From positions 558,001 through 622,000 of the forward strand of contig NZ_FWXS01000001.1 of NCBI RefSeq assembly GCF_900176425.1: a stretch of 64,000 nt of DNA, written 5' to 3'. Below the pieces are notes generated by a model. It was not told the origin of the DNA, searched no databases, and saw nothing but the letters and a program-made list of their open reading frames with translations. The translations under genes were made by a program, and so were the position numbers. Shown here piece by piece: positions 1-8,149 of this stretch (position 1 is its first letter; each line of letters begins with the position of its first letter). The stretch is from Moheibacter sediminis. Lineage in GTDB: Bacteria > Bacteroidota > Bacteroidia > Flavobacteriales > Weeksellaceae.

Positions 1-1057
1 AGAAGAAAATATTCGTAGGATTTTGCCCTAATGAAGGAACCGCAATATTTTCGATGTAGTCAATCGGATAACTTACACGTGTATTTTCTGTGATAGATTT
101 ATTTTCATAATCGACTTCATTCGTTCCCGGCTTGAAAACACAGTTTTCCAATAAAGAACCTTCTTTGATTGCACCGTAAATTTCAGGTTCACCTTCAGCA
201 GAAAGGTTAATTACTTTAGCATAACAACCACCTTCGAAGTTGAAAATCACATTGTCTTCAGTCCAGCCGTGCTCATCATCCCCGATCAATCTTCTGTTTT
301 TATCAGCAGATAAAGTCGTTTTTCCTGTTCCTGAAAGACCGAAGAACATCGCTGTGTCACCTTTTTCTCCCATATTTGCAGAACAGTGCATCGGCATTGT
401 GTTTTGGTAAGTCGGAAGGATAAAATTTAAGGCAGAGAAAATTCCTTTTTTCATTTCCCCTGTGTAACCTGTTCCACCAACCAAAGCAATTTTTCTGGTG
501 AAATTTAAAATTGCAAAATTTTCCTGTCTCGTTCCGTCTACTTCCGGGTCAGCTTCAAAACTTGGCGCGCTTACGATCAACCAATCCGGCTCTCCAAAGC
601 TTTTCAATTCTTCTTCCGTTGGTCTGATAAACATGTTGTAGATGAATAAGTTTGATGACGGCATTTCGTTGATTGCTCTGATTTTCAATTTGTGACGTTC
701 ATCAGCACAAGCAAAAGCATCACGAACAAAAAGTTCTTTTCCGCTTAAATGTTTGGTTACTTTGTCGTAGAGTTTGTCAAATTTTTCAGAATCAAACGGA
801 AGATTTACTTTTCCATCCCACCAAACAGTGTTTTCTGTAACGGCATCTTTCACGATGAAACGATCCTGAGGAGAACGTCCTGTAAATTTGCCCGTCATTA
901 CATTGATGGCTCCCGAAGAAGCTTTTTCAACTTGATTTTTTTCCAATGCGGTTTTGATGAGTTCCTCTGCCGAAAGCTGCCATTTGACATCTGCAGACTC
1001 AATCCCGTAGGTAATTAATTTTGAATCCATTGTTAAGTTTGTTGTTGCGTGTGACAT
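1..1057 (-). CDS. pckA: Phosphoenolpyruvate carboxykinase (ATP), 3' end cut by window
   Basis: This gluconeogenic enzyme converts oxaloacetate and ATP to phosphoenolpyruvate, CO2 and ADP in the cytosol. Reading the minus strand from the ATG at 1057-1055 gives an uninterrupted frame to the window edge (about 352 residues of a family normally 530-540 long). Visible family landmarks are the GRSPQDRFIV stretch near residue 60, the PCK-specific LVGGTGYTGEMKKG near residue 195 and the ATP-binding FFGLSGTGKTTLSAD near residue 240. A second in-frame ATG lies nine codons downstream (1030-1028), so the start could be either; I chose the outer one. The gene diverges from acpP. The C-terminal part lies outside the window. 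Confidence 0.96.
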   Translation of the reverse strand, partial: MSHATTNLTMDSKLITYGIESADVKWQLSAEELIKTALEKNQVEKASSGAINVMTGKFTGRSPQDRFIVKDAVTENTVWWDGKVNLPFDSEKFDKLYDKVTKHLSGKELFVRDAFACADERHKLKIRAINEMPSSNLFIYNMFIRPTEEELKSFGEPDWLIVSAPSFEADPEVDGTRQENFAILNFTRKIALVGGTGYTGEMKKGIFSALNFILPTYQNTMPMHCSANMGEKGDTAMFFGLSGTGKTTLSADKNRRLIGDDEHGWTEDNVIFNFEGGCYAKVINLSAEGEPEIYGAIKEGSLLENCVFKPGTNEVDYENKSITENTRVSYPIDYIENIAVPSLGQNPTNIFF

Positions 1058-1077
1058 TTAACTTTAAATTAAAGGGA

Positions 1078-1085
1078 CAAATGTA
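1078..1085 (-). promoter_or_regulatory. Possible -7 box for pckA
   Basis: On the minus strand this reads TACATTTG, a match to the Bacteroidota -7 consensus TAnnTTTG, about 20 bases ahead of the pckA start. No TTG -33 element is seen at the proper distance, so this is a weak call. Confidence 0.4.
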
Positions 1086-1150
1086 TGTCTTTTTGTGCTT
1101 GAATGTGTTGATTTATATCATTTTAGAATGATTCAATTATTTTAATATAT

Positions 1151-1179
1151 TTGTAAGGTTTGAACAGAAACTATGTTTG
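1151..1179 (+). promoter_or_regulatory. Promoter of the acpP operon (TTG-N18-TATGTTTG)
   Basis: A TTG at 1151-1153, 18 bases, then TATGTTTG at 1172-1179 match the Bacteroidota -33/-7 promoter. This predicts a start of transcription near 1186 and a 5' leader of about 65 bases before acpP. Further TAnnTTTG matches at 1146-1153 and 1215-1222 lack a well-spaced -33 box. Confidence 0.65.
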
Positions 1180-1251
1180 CATTATAAAAATGCACAACTT
1201 TGGTTAAAGTTTTTTATTTTTGCCAAATCAAAAACAATTAAAACAATTATT

Positions 1252-1488
1252 ATGTCTGACATTACATCAAGAGTTAAAGCAATTATCGTTGACAAGTTAG
1301 GGGTTGACGAAAGTGAAGTAACATTAGAAGCAAGCTTTACAAATGATTTAGGAGCCGATTCATTGGATACGGTAGAATTAATTATGGAATTTGAAAAAGA
1401 ATTCGACATCCAAATCCCAGACGATCAAGCTGAGAAAATCGGAACAGTTGGTCAAGCGGTTCAATACATCGAGGACTTAAATAAGTAA
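1252..1488 (+). CDS. acpP: Acyl carrier protein
   Basis: Cytosolic carrier of growing acyl chains in type II fatty acid synthesis. The 78-residue acidic protein starts [10 protein letters not shown] and contains the phosphopantetheine attachment motif [10 protein letters not shown] with the modified serine at residue 37. I use the ATG at 1252 rather than a longer upstream extension of the frame, because 78 residues is the normal family length and the extension would cover the promoter region. It is followed 18 bases later by fabF, the usual acpP-fabF arrangement. Confidence 0.97.
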   Translation: MSDITSRVKAIIVDKLGVDESEVTLEASFTNDLGADSLDTVELIMEFEKEFDIQIPDDQAEKIGTVGQAVQYIEDLNK

Positions 1489-1506
1489 AAAATTCATTCC
1501 AATTCT

Positions 1507-2754
1507 ATGGAATTAAAAAGAGTTGTAGTAACAGGTATAGGTGCGATCACGCCCATAGGTAATACGTTCCAAGAGTATTGGAACGCTTTGACAAATGGAG
1601 TTAGCGGGGCAGCACCCATAACCCTGTTTGACCCGAGTTTGTTTAAAACCCAGTTTGCATGTGAAGTGAAAAACTTCAACGCTGAAGACCATTTTGACCG
1701 CAAAGAAGCGAGAAAAATGGACAGATGCGGGCAGTTGGGAATTGTCGCGGCTCGAGAAGCCGTAGCACACAGCGGGATTTTAGAATCCAATGTGGACAAA
1801 CAAAGAGTAGGCGTTATTTGGGGATCAGGTATCGGAGGTATCAAAACTTTTGAAGAAGAGGTTTCTGCTTATGCAACCGGAAATGGAATCCCGAGGTTCA
1901 ATCCTTTTTTCATTCCGAAAATGATTGCCGACATCACGCCGGGACATATTTCTATGGAATTTGGATTTATGGGACCTAATTATACTACCGTTTCTGCCTG
2001 TGCATCTTCGACGAATGCATTGATAGACTCCTTGATGTTAATCCAGCTTGGGAAGGCCGATGTAATTGTAGCAGGTGGCTCAGAAGCCGCTGTGACGGCA
2101 TCGAGCATTGGTGGATTTAATTCCATGCATGCACTTTCTGTCAGAAATGACGACCCTAAAACAGCGTCAAGACCTTTTGATAAAGACCGTGACGGATTTG
2201 TAATGGGAGAGGGGGGTGCTTCAATTATTTTAGAAGAATACGAACACGCCAAAGCCAGAGGTGCAAAAATTTATGCAGAACTCATAGGCGGTGGAATGTC
2301 AGCAGATGCTTACCATCTTACAGCACCGCATCCGGAAGGTTTAGGTGCTTATAATGTAATGAAAAATGCATTGCAGGATGCCGGAATTGGTTTAGAAGAA
2401 GTGGATCACATTAATATGCATGGGACATCTACGCCATTGGGAGATATTGCTGAATCAAAAGCCATCCAAAAATTATTTGGAGAACATGCTTATAAAATCC
2501 AGATCAATTCTACCAAATCTATGACCGGACATTTGCTAGGTGCTGCCGGAGCAGTTGAATCGGTTTCAGTTGTGGGAGCTATCATGCACAATTTGGTGCC
2601 ACCGACAATTAACCATTTTACGGATGACGAAAATTTGGACTCACGACTAGATTTTACTTTTAACCATGCAAAGAAACGTGAGATCAATATAGCCATGAGC
2701 AACACATTTGGATTTGGAGGACACAACGCTTGTGTGGTGTTCAAGAAAATATAA
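1507..2754 (+). CDS. fabF: 3-oxoacyl-ACP synthase II (KAS II)
   Basis: Condensing enzyme that elongates acyl-ACP with malonyl-ACP. The 415-residue length fits the family. The catalytic Cys-His-His triad is visible: C165 in VSACASSTNA, H305 in MHGTSTPLGD and H342 in TGHLLGAAGA. The glycine-rich C-terminal FGFGGHNA is also present. It lies between acpP and rnc on the same strand with tight spacing, so the three are probably co-transcribed from the promoter ahead of acpP. Confidence 0.97.
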   Translation: MELKRVVVTGIGAITPIGNTFQEYWNALTNGVSGAAPITLFDPSLFKTQFACEVKNFNAEDHFDRKEARKMDRCGQLGIVAAREAVAHSGILESNVDKQRVGVIWGSGIGGIKTFEEEVSAYATGNGIPRFNPFFIPKMIADITPGHISMEFGFMGPNYTTVSACASSTNALIDSLMLIQLGKADVIVAGGSEAAVTASSIGGFNSMHALSVRNDDPKTASRPFDKDRDGFVMGEGGASIILEEYEHAKARGAKIYAELIGGGMSADAYHLTAPHPEGLGAYNVMKNALQDAGIGLEEVDHINMHGTSTPLGDIAESKAIQKLFGEHAYKIQINSTKSMTGHLLGAAGAVESVSVVGAIMHNLVPPTINHFTDDENLDSRLDFTFNHAKKREINIAMSNTFGFGGHNACVVFKKI

Positions 2755-2757
2755 CTT

Positions 2758-3519
2758 ATGCTCTTTTGGGATAAATTAAAAGTATTTAATAGAAAAAAAG
2801 GTACAAATAACACAGATTCAGAAGATTCTGAATTCCGTGATTATCTGACCCGTATTTTAGGTTTCTCTCCGGAAAATTTACAAGTTTACAAAGAAGCATT
2901 TATCCACCGTTCTGCGCAAGTAAAGGATGAAAATGGAAATGACATCAACTTTGAAAGACTTGAATTTTTGGGAGATGCTGTTTTGGGTCTGATCATAGCA
3001 GTTTTTATTTTTCAGGAAGCGCCGGACAAACAAGAAGGCTACCTTACCAAAATGCGTTCAAAAATTGTTTCCCGAAATCAATTGAATGAAATTGGAAAAC
3101 AATTAAAATTACAACAGCGATTGCAGCCTGCAGCAAATCCAAATCTGGGAGAAGACATCAATGGAGATTTGGTTGAAGCTTTGATTGGTGCTGTTTATTT
3201 AGATCAGGGATACAACAGTACTGCGCAGTTTATCTTTAAAAAAATAGTTGAGAATCATGTGGATTTGGACAGATTAGAAAAAACAATCGCGAGCCACAAA
3301 AGTTTGATTCTCGAATGGGGTCAGAAGACCAAAAACAGAATTAACTTCAACACATTTGAAGAAGAAAATGCCGAAGACCTTACCGTTTTTGTTTCTGTAG
3401 TGAGGATGAATGACAAAGTGATAGCAAAAGGAAGAGGAACTTCCAAAAAACGGGCAGAAGAAAACGCATCTAAAAGAGCATTCTATTTCCTGCAAAATAA
3501 GATGGAAAATGTGCTTTAA
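2758..3519 (+). CDS. rnc: Ribonuclease III
   Basis: Double-strand-specific endoribonuclease that processes rRNA precursors and structured RNAs. The 253-residue protein has the RNase III signature ERLEFLGDAVLG (about residues 65-76), the second acidic motif VEALIGAVYLDQG near residue 140, and a C-terminal double-stranded RNA-binding domain (about 180-250, ending in a KKRAEENASKRAF helix). It starts 3 bases after the fabF stop and its stop codon directly abuts the ATG of the next gene, which indicates translational coupling. Confidence 0.96.
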   Translation: MLFWDKLKVFNRKKGTNNTDSEDSEFRDYLTRILGFSPENLQVYKEAFIHRSAQVKDENGNDINFERLEFLGDAVLGLIIAVFIFQEAPDKQEGYLTKMRSKIVSRNQLNEIGKQLKLQQRLQPAANPNLGEDINGDLVEALIGAVYLDQGYNSTAQFIFKKIVENHVDLDRLEKTIASHKSLILEWGQKTKNRINFNTFEEENAEDLTVFVSVVRMNDKVIAKGRGTSKKRAEENASKRAFYFLQNKMENVL

Positions 3520-3975
3520 ATGGGAATTAAAACATTATTAATAGAAGAATCTGAATTCATTGATTTTCAGTTATACGGAATTGCGACCGCTTTTTCTGAT
3601 TCACCACAGTTTATTTACAATGTCAACCTAAGTTTTCACACTAGATTTGAAAGAATAAAAGATTTGGACGTGCTGATAGAGCATCAAATGGCTTATTATC
3701 CCATTTATGAATGGGAAGATAGCAGTACCCAAATTTATTACCATATAGTTAAGAATAGCGCATACACTCTCGATGCTGTTCAAAGTTTGAGTAACTTGTC
3801 ATCGCTTTTTGATGTGACACCGACATTGATTCCTCAATTCAAAGAATACAATTATTTTCTCCGAATCAGTCAGGAGGATCATAATGAAATTCCACTTCAG
3901 GAGAATTCGTTTATACAAAAAATTACACCACTTGAAGTAGCCAAAATCAAATCAATAAGCAGACTGATTTTTTAA
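3520..3975 (+). CDS. IPExxxVDY-family-like small protein of unknown function
   Basis: A 151-residue protein encoded with no gap after rnc and 12 bases ahead of pyk. Near residue 106 it has LIPQFKEYNYFLRIS, which I read as a divergent form of the IPExxxVDY motif that names a small Flavobacteriia family commonly found at this position. No signal peptide or membrane segment is seen. Its tight fit between rnc and pyk suggests a conserved cytosolic role, but no function can be assigned from sequence. The family call is by motif and neighbourhood only. Confidence 0.7.
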   Translation: MGIKTLLIEESEFIDFQLYGIATAFSDSPQFIYNVNLSFHTRFERIKDLDVLIEHQMAYYPIYEWEDSSTQIYYHIVKNSAYTLDAVQSLSNLSSLFDVTPTLIPQFKEYNYFLRISQEDHNEIPLQENSFIQKITPLEVAKIKSISRLIF

Positions 3976-3987
3976 AAAATTTAAATT

Positions 3988-5427
3988 ATGATGAATTTTA
4001 ATCCGAAATACCTAAAAAAGACGAAAATCGTAGCGACTTTAGGACCCGCTACAGATGATGAAGAGACATTGAAATTGATGATGGACAGAGGAGTTGATGT
4101 TTTTAGAATCAACTTTTCCCATGCAGATTATGACGATGTAAAAAGGAAAGTTCAAATCATAAGAGATTTGAATGAAAAATACGGCTACAATACTGCTACT
4201 TTAGCGGACTTGCAAGGTCCAAAATTGAGAATCGGTGTAGTAGAAGAAGGAGCATTTTTGAATCCGGGCGATATTTTGACTTTTACAAATGAAAAAATTA
4301 CAGGCAACAAGGAAAGAGTTTATATGACTTATAAGTTGTTTGCAAAAGATGTAAAAGAAGGTGAAAATATTTTGATCGATGATGGTAAATTGATTCTCAA
4401 AGTCATTCATACAAATGGAAATGATGAAGTAAAAGCTGAAGTTATTCAAGGAGGTCCGCTTTCTTCAAAAAAAGGAGTGAATCTGCCTAATACAAAAATT
4501 TCACTTCCGGCTCTTACAGAAAAAGACATTGAAGATGCGATTTTTGCTATCGGGCTTGATGTAGATTGGCTGGCATTGTCATTTGTAAGAACACCACAAG
4601 ATGTTTTGGATCTGAAAGCAATTATTAATCAACACTCCGATTATAAAATTCCAATCATCGCAAAAATTGAAAAACCGGAAGCACTTGAAAATATAGACGA
4701 AATCATCAAAGTTGTTGACGGTTTGATGGTTGCACGTGGAGATTTGGGTGTGGAAATGCCGATGGAAGTGGTACCTCAATACCAGAAAATGCTGGTAGGC
4801 AAAGCAAAACTGGCAAGAATTCCTGTAATTGTAGCGACACAGATGATGGAAAGTATGATTACAAGTTTGACGCCGACGCGTGCTGAAGTAAATGACGTTG
4901 CAAATGCGGTTATAGACGGTGTAGATGCGGTAATGTTAAGCGGTGAAACTTCTGTGGGAAGATATCCGGTTCAGGTAATTGAAACCATTACAAGAATTTT
5001 ACAAACTGTTGAAGATTCGGAGTATATTAATGTTCCGACATTGAAACCAAATAATAGAAATGAGCGTTTCGTAACCAAAATCGTTTGCTACAATGCTGCA
5101 AAAATGGTTAAGCTGACAGATGCAAAAGCCATTTCGACGATTACTTATTCAGGTTATACTGCCTTTCAGATTTCATCTTACCGCCCATTGGCTCACATTT
5201 TAGTATTTACACCTAATCAGAAAATCATCCGCAGATTGAATTTATTGTGGGGTGTAAAAGCTATGTACTATGATGGGAATAAAAGCACTGACGAAACTGT
5301 AATTGAAGTAAATAAATTGGCTAAAAAATTCGGATACGTAGAATTCGGAGATTATGTCATTAATTTAAATGCTATGCCGGTTTCTGAAAAGGGAATGACC
5401 AATACGGTTCGTTTGACTACAATTTAA
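3988..5427 (+). CDS. pyk: Pyruvate kinase
   Basis: Last step of glycolysis: phosphoenolpyruvate plus ADP to pyruvate plus ATP. The 479-residue protein has the N-terminal KIVATLGPATDD strand, the substrate-loop RINFSHADYDD, the pyruvate kinase signature IIAKIEKPEALENIDEII (about 225-242), the MVARGDLGVEMP segment and the VIVATQMMESMI helix. Two adjacent ATG codons (3988 and 3991) could both serve as start. It is the last gene of the acpP operon and is followed by a clear terminator at 5447. With pckA nearby, the region holds opposing enzymes of the PEP node. Confidence 0.96.
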   Translation: MMNFNPKYLKKTKIVATLGPATDDEETLKLMMDRGVDVFRINFSHADYDDVKRKVQIIRDLNEKYGYNTATLADLQGPKLRIGVVEEGAFLNPGDILTFTNEKITGNKERVYMTYKLFAKDVKEGENILIDDGKLILKVIHTNGNDEVKAEVIQGGPLSSKKGVNLPNTKISLPALTEKDIEDAIFAIGLDVDWLALSFVRTPQDVLDLKAIINQHSDYKIPIIAKIEKPEALENIDEIIKVVDGLMVARGDLGVEMPMEVVPQYQKMLVGKAKLARIPVIVATQMMESMITSLTPTRAEVNDVANAVIDGVDAVMLSGETSVGRYPVQVIETITRILQTVEDSEYINVPTLKPNNRNERFVTKIVCYNAAKMVKLTDAKAISTITYSGYTAFQISSYRPLAHILVFTPNQKIIRRLNLLWGVKAMYYDGNKSTDETVIEVNKLAKKFGYVEFGDYVINLNAMPVSEKGMTNTVRLTTI

Positions 5428-5446
5428 AAATCAAATTAATAGGAAT

Positions 5447-5478
5447 AAAAAAACCTCTGCTAAAACAGAGGTTTTTTT
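5447..5478. terminator. Bidirectional intrinsic terminator between pyk and the BNR protein gene
   Basis: Inverted repeat AACCTCTG...CAGAGGTT with a six-base loop, preceded by a run of A and followed by a run of T, so it can stop transcription from both converging genes. Confidence 0.9.
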
Positions 5479-5494
5479 GTGAGGTTAAACGAGA

Positions 5495-8017
5495 TTATTT
5501 AACCAATACTTTTTTACGGATCAGGTGTTTTTCTGATTTTATAGTAATGACATAAGTTCCTTTAGATAAACCTGAGAAATCCAAATCTGTTTGGTTGTCG
5601 ATTCTTTTCAAAGATTGTTGTTTAACCAATTTACCATCGATAGAATGTACAGTTACTTCAGCAGGCTCTTCAATCAACATACTCAATTTGGCTTTTCCGC
5701 TTGACACAGGATTTGGATAAATCAAAGCACTGTTATCATTTCCGGAAACTTCCTCAACAGACAGGCTGGTTTCGGTTACAGGAGATCTCCAAACACCGCG
5801 CCCATAAGTTGAAATCACAACATGACCTTCAACTGTGTTGATTTCCAAATCTGTAACTCTTGAGTGCGGTAAATTCGTATTAAACAAAATCCATTCTGTC
5901 AAATCATCATTTGTATACCAAACTGCATTTCGCGTAGCGATATAGAGTGTGTTGTTCGGTGAATTTTTCTGATGAGCTATTACATATTTAGTCTGAGCAG
6001 CCGGTAAATTCCTCGTTATATTTTCCCAAGTTGCACCGCTGTCTGTTGATTTGAATACTCTGGAAGCAGAAGTGACATACAAAGTAGTAGGTGTATTTTG
6101 ATTAAACTCTACACTTGTAATTGGTCCTCCCCAAACTCCCGGGCTAGGTAATGTAGTAAATTCCAAAGGATATTCATCCTGCCCTTCAGCTAAACGAACG
6201 GTGTTAGAATTTGCTACTAGAATGCGTTTGTCATTTGTTGGGTCAACTCTGATGTGATCCAGCATAGGGCTGAAAGTTGTGGACGAGGCCACTGAAAAGG
6301 CACCTCCGGTAGAACGATAAAGTCTAGAGTAGCCTGCATACAAAACATTGGTGCTTCCATATTCTAAAGGAGTAACCCAGTTTCCCTGTTCAGGACCATT
6401 TGCAGCAAGAGATCCGTTTCCTGAAGGATTACCTGCATTGAATCTATGCATTTGTCCTCCAAATTGAATGAAACCATAATACATATTTGAATTTGTGGGA
6501 TTAATTGCCGCATCCATTCCATCTGCCCCGTAGAAATTAATCCAGTTATTGTCTACGAAAGCATAACCTCCATTATCTTGTAATCCTCCTACAATTCTAG
6601 AAGACGTTTCAGGTGCTACGTCAATTCTGTAGAACTGACCTATGTTCAATCCGTTTTTAGTTTTATCTGAGAAAGTTGCACCATTGTCATCGGAAACATA
6701 AATACCTCCGTCGCTCCCAACATACAATTTATCATTGAAAAATTTCAAATCGTGTATATCTGCATGGGTATAATTCACAGCATTAGGATCGCTCCATACA
6801 GCACCACGGGTAAAGGATGTTCCGCCATTGGTAGATTTCCATACATTCAAAGTTCCTGTAAAAATCATTTCAGGATCAGTATCGGAAGCAACCAGAGCCA
6901 AATCAAACCAAGCCTGTTGGCTTCCGTCATATATATCAGTTGTACTATTTCTCACTTCAAATGTTGCTCCGGAATCTGCAGAACGCATCAATTGTTTAAA
7001 TGAATCATTTGAATTGGAAACCAAAACATATATATATTCAGGATTTGCAGCAGTTACATCAATTGCAGTTCTTCCTGAATTTGCCAAAACCTGCATGTTG
7101 GAAAAATTATTTCCTCCATCAGTTGACTTTAATAAGTTAATTGCATTTCCAACTTGTTGTACTAAATAAATTATATCTGGGTTATTTGGTTTCAATCTGA
7201 TTTCTTTGACACGACCTTCCTGAGTTTTTGTCCATGAAGCTCCTGCATCAGTGGTTTTAAATAAACCTTCTGAACTTACAACCCATAAAATATTAGAATT
7301 TGAAGGGTGTATATAAATTTCTCCCATTACAGAATTTCCGCCGGTGATGGTAGTTCCAGTCGGATTCCAGGTTGCACCTCCATCTGTAGATTTGTAAACA
7401 CCTATGCCATAGCTGTCAGAAGCATCCTCATCTCCCGTAGAGATATAAATAATGTTTGAATTATTATAATCCACCGCAATTCCAGAAACACCTAAAGACG
7501 GCAAATATTCCGTCAAAGCATCCCAACTTTGTCCGTGATCCGGAGAAACCCAAAGTCCCCCATCAGGTGCCCCTATATATATTTTGTCAGGATTGTTTGG
7601 GTCGATCAAAGTTACATTTACACGTCCTTGACCTGAGCTCCAAGAACCTTGGTTCGAATGTGTAAATGGTCCTAGCGGAGTCCAGTTACTATCGTTGGTA
7701 TTGGTAAACCTGTTATTGTTTTGGATTGAAAGCAATTCATTCCAGCTTGCAGCCAATTCCTGAGCTGTAGGAAGTGTACCATCTTCTTTCACTTCATATT
7801 TCCAAAGCTGCTGCCAGCGCTGCATTTGTTTAAATCCGCTTCCTCTCTTATTGGGGTCTTTTCCTTCCCAAAATGCATCATAAGCCGCGACTTGTTCATC
7901 AAATTGGTTTGAATTCACTTTTGCTTCCAAATGCGTGGGCGCATTCAGGGAAAGCTCCTGACCAAAAGCAATGCTCAAGGCAGAAACGGATAAAATACTT
8001 GTAAATAATTTTCTCAT
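5495..8017 (-). CDS. Secreted BNR/VPS10-type beta-propeller protein with T9SS type A tail
   Basis: An 840-residue exported protein. It begins with a signal peptide (MRKLFTSILSVSALSIAFGQ). Most of the chain is built of BNR/Asp-box style repeats, seen as SPDHGQSWD, STDGGATWN, TTDAGASWT, STDGGNNF, SADSGATF, STNGGTSF, SDDNGATF and STDSGATW, the pattern of sialidase-like or sortilin (VPS10)-like propellers. The last 80 residues, from IYPNPVSSGKAKL to the basic end RKKVLVK, are a Por secretion-system (T9SS type A) sorting domain, so the protein is expected outside the cell or on its surface. Sialidase catalytic residues are not evident, so a glycoside hydrolase activity is unproven. Monocistronic, convergent with pyk. 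Confidence 0.88.
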   Translation of the reverse strand: MRKLFTSILSVSALSIAFGQELSLNAPTHLEAKVNSNQFDEQVAAYDAFWEGKDPNKRGSGFKQMQRWQQLWKYEVKEDGTLPTAQELAASWNELLSIQNNNRFTNTNDSNWTPLGPFTHSNQGSWSSGQGRVNVTLIDPNNPDKIYIGAPDGGLWVSPDHGQSWDALTEYLPSLGVSGIAVDYNNSNIIYISTGDEDASDSYGIGVYKSTDGGATWNPTGTTITGGNSVMGEIYIHPSNSNILWVVSSEGLFKTTDAGASWTKTQEGRVKEIRLKPNNPDIIYLVQQVGNAINLLKSTDGGNNFSNMQVLANSGRTAIDVTAANPEYIYVLVSNSNDSFKQLMRSADSGATFEVRNSTTDIYDGSQQAWFDLALVASDTDPEMIFTGTLNVWKSTNGGTSFTRGAVWSDPNAVNYTHADIHDLKFFNDKLYVGSDGGIYVSDDNGATFSDKTKNGLNIGQFYRIDVAPETSSRIVGGLQDNGGYAFVDNNWINFYGADGMDAAINPTNSNMYYGFIQFGGQMHRFNAGNPSGNGSLAANGPEQGNWVTPLEYGSTNVLYAGYSRLYRSTGGAFSVASSTTFSPMLDHIRVDPTNDKRILVANSNTVRLAEGQDEYPLEFTTLPSPGVWGGPITSVEFNQNTPTTLYVTSASRVFKSTDSGATWENITRNLPAAQTKYVIAHQKNSPNNTLYIATRNAVWYTNDDLTEWILFNTNLPHSRVTDLEINTVEGHVVISTYGRGVWRSPVTETSLSVEEVSGNDNSALIYPNPVSSGKAKLSMLIEEPAEVTVHSIDGKLVKQQSLKRIDNQTDLDFSGLSKGTYVITIKSEKHLIRKKVLVK

Positions 8018-8116
8018 GTGCTAGTTTATTTTTTTTGCTATTTCGTAAAGATAATTCATTATTTTATAGTGATTAAATTAATCTAATATTTAGTGTTAAA
8101 TTTTAATTAAATAGAA

Positions 8117-8124
8117 TAAGTTTG
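8117..8124 (+). promoter_or_regulatory. -7 box of the TonB receptor gene
   Basis: TAAGTTTG, a match to TAnnTTTG, 25 bases before the ATG at 8150. A TTG -33 element is not clear; TTA occurs near 8096. Confidence 0.5.
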
Positions 8125-8149
8125 TGTTCAAAATTAACACATCATTTTT

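Noticed and set aside
749-1018. Plus-strand frame opposite pckA
   Set aside because: Antisense shadow of a conserved enzyme; no family pattern.
1177-1251. N-terminal extension of acpP
   Set aside because: It would add 25 residues not found in ACP proteins and cover the predicted promoter and leader.
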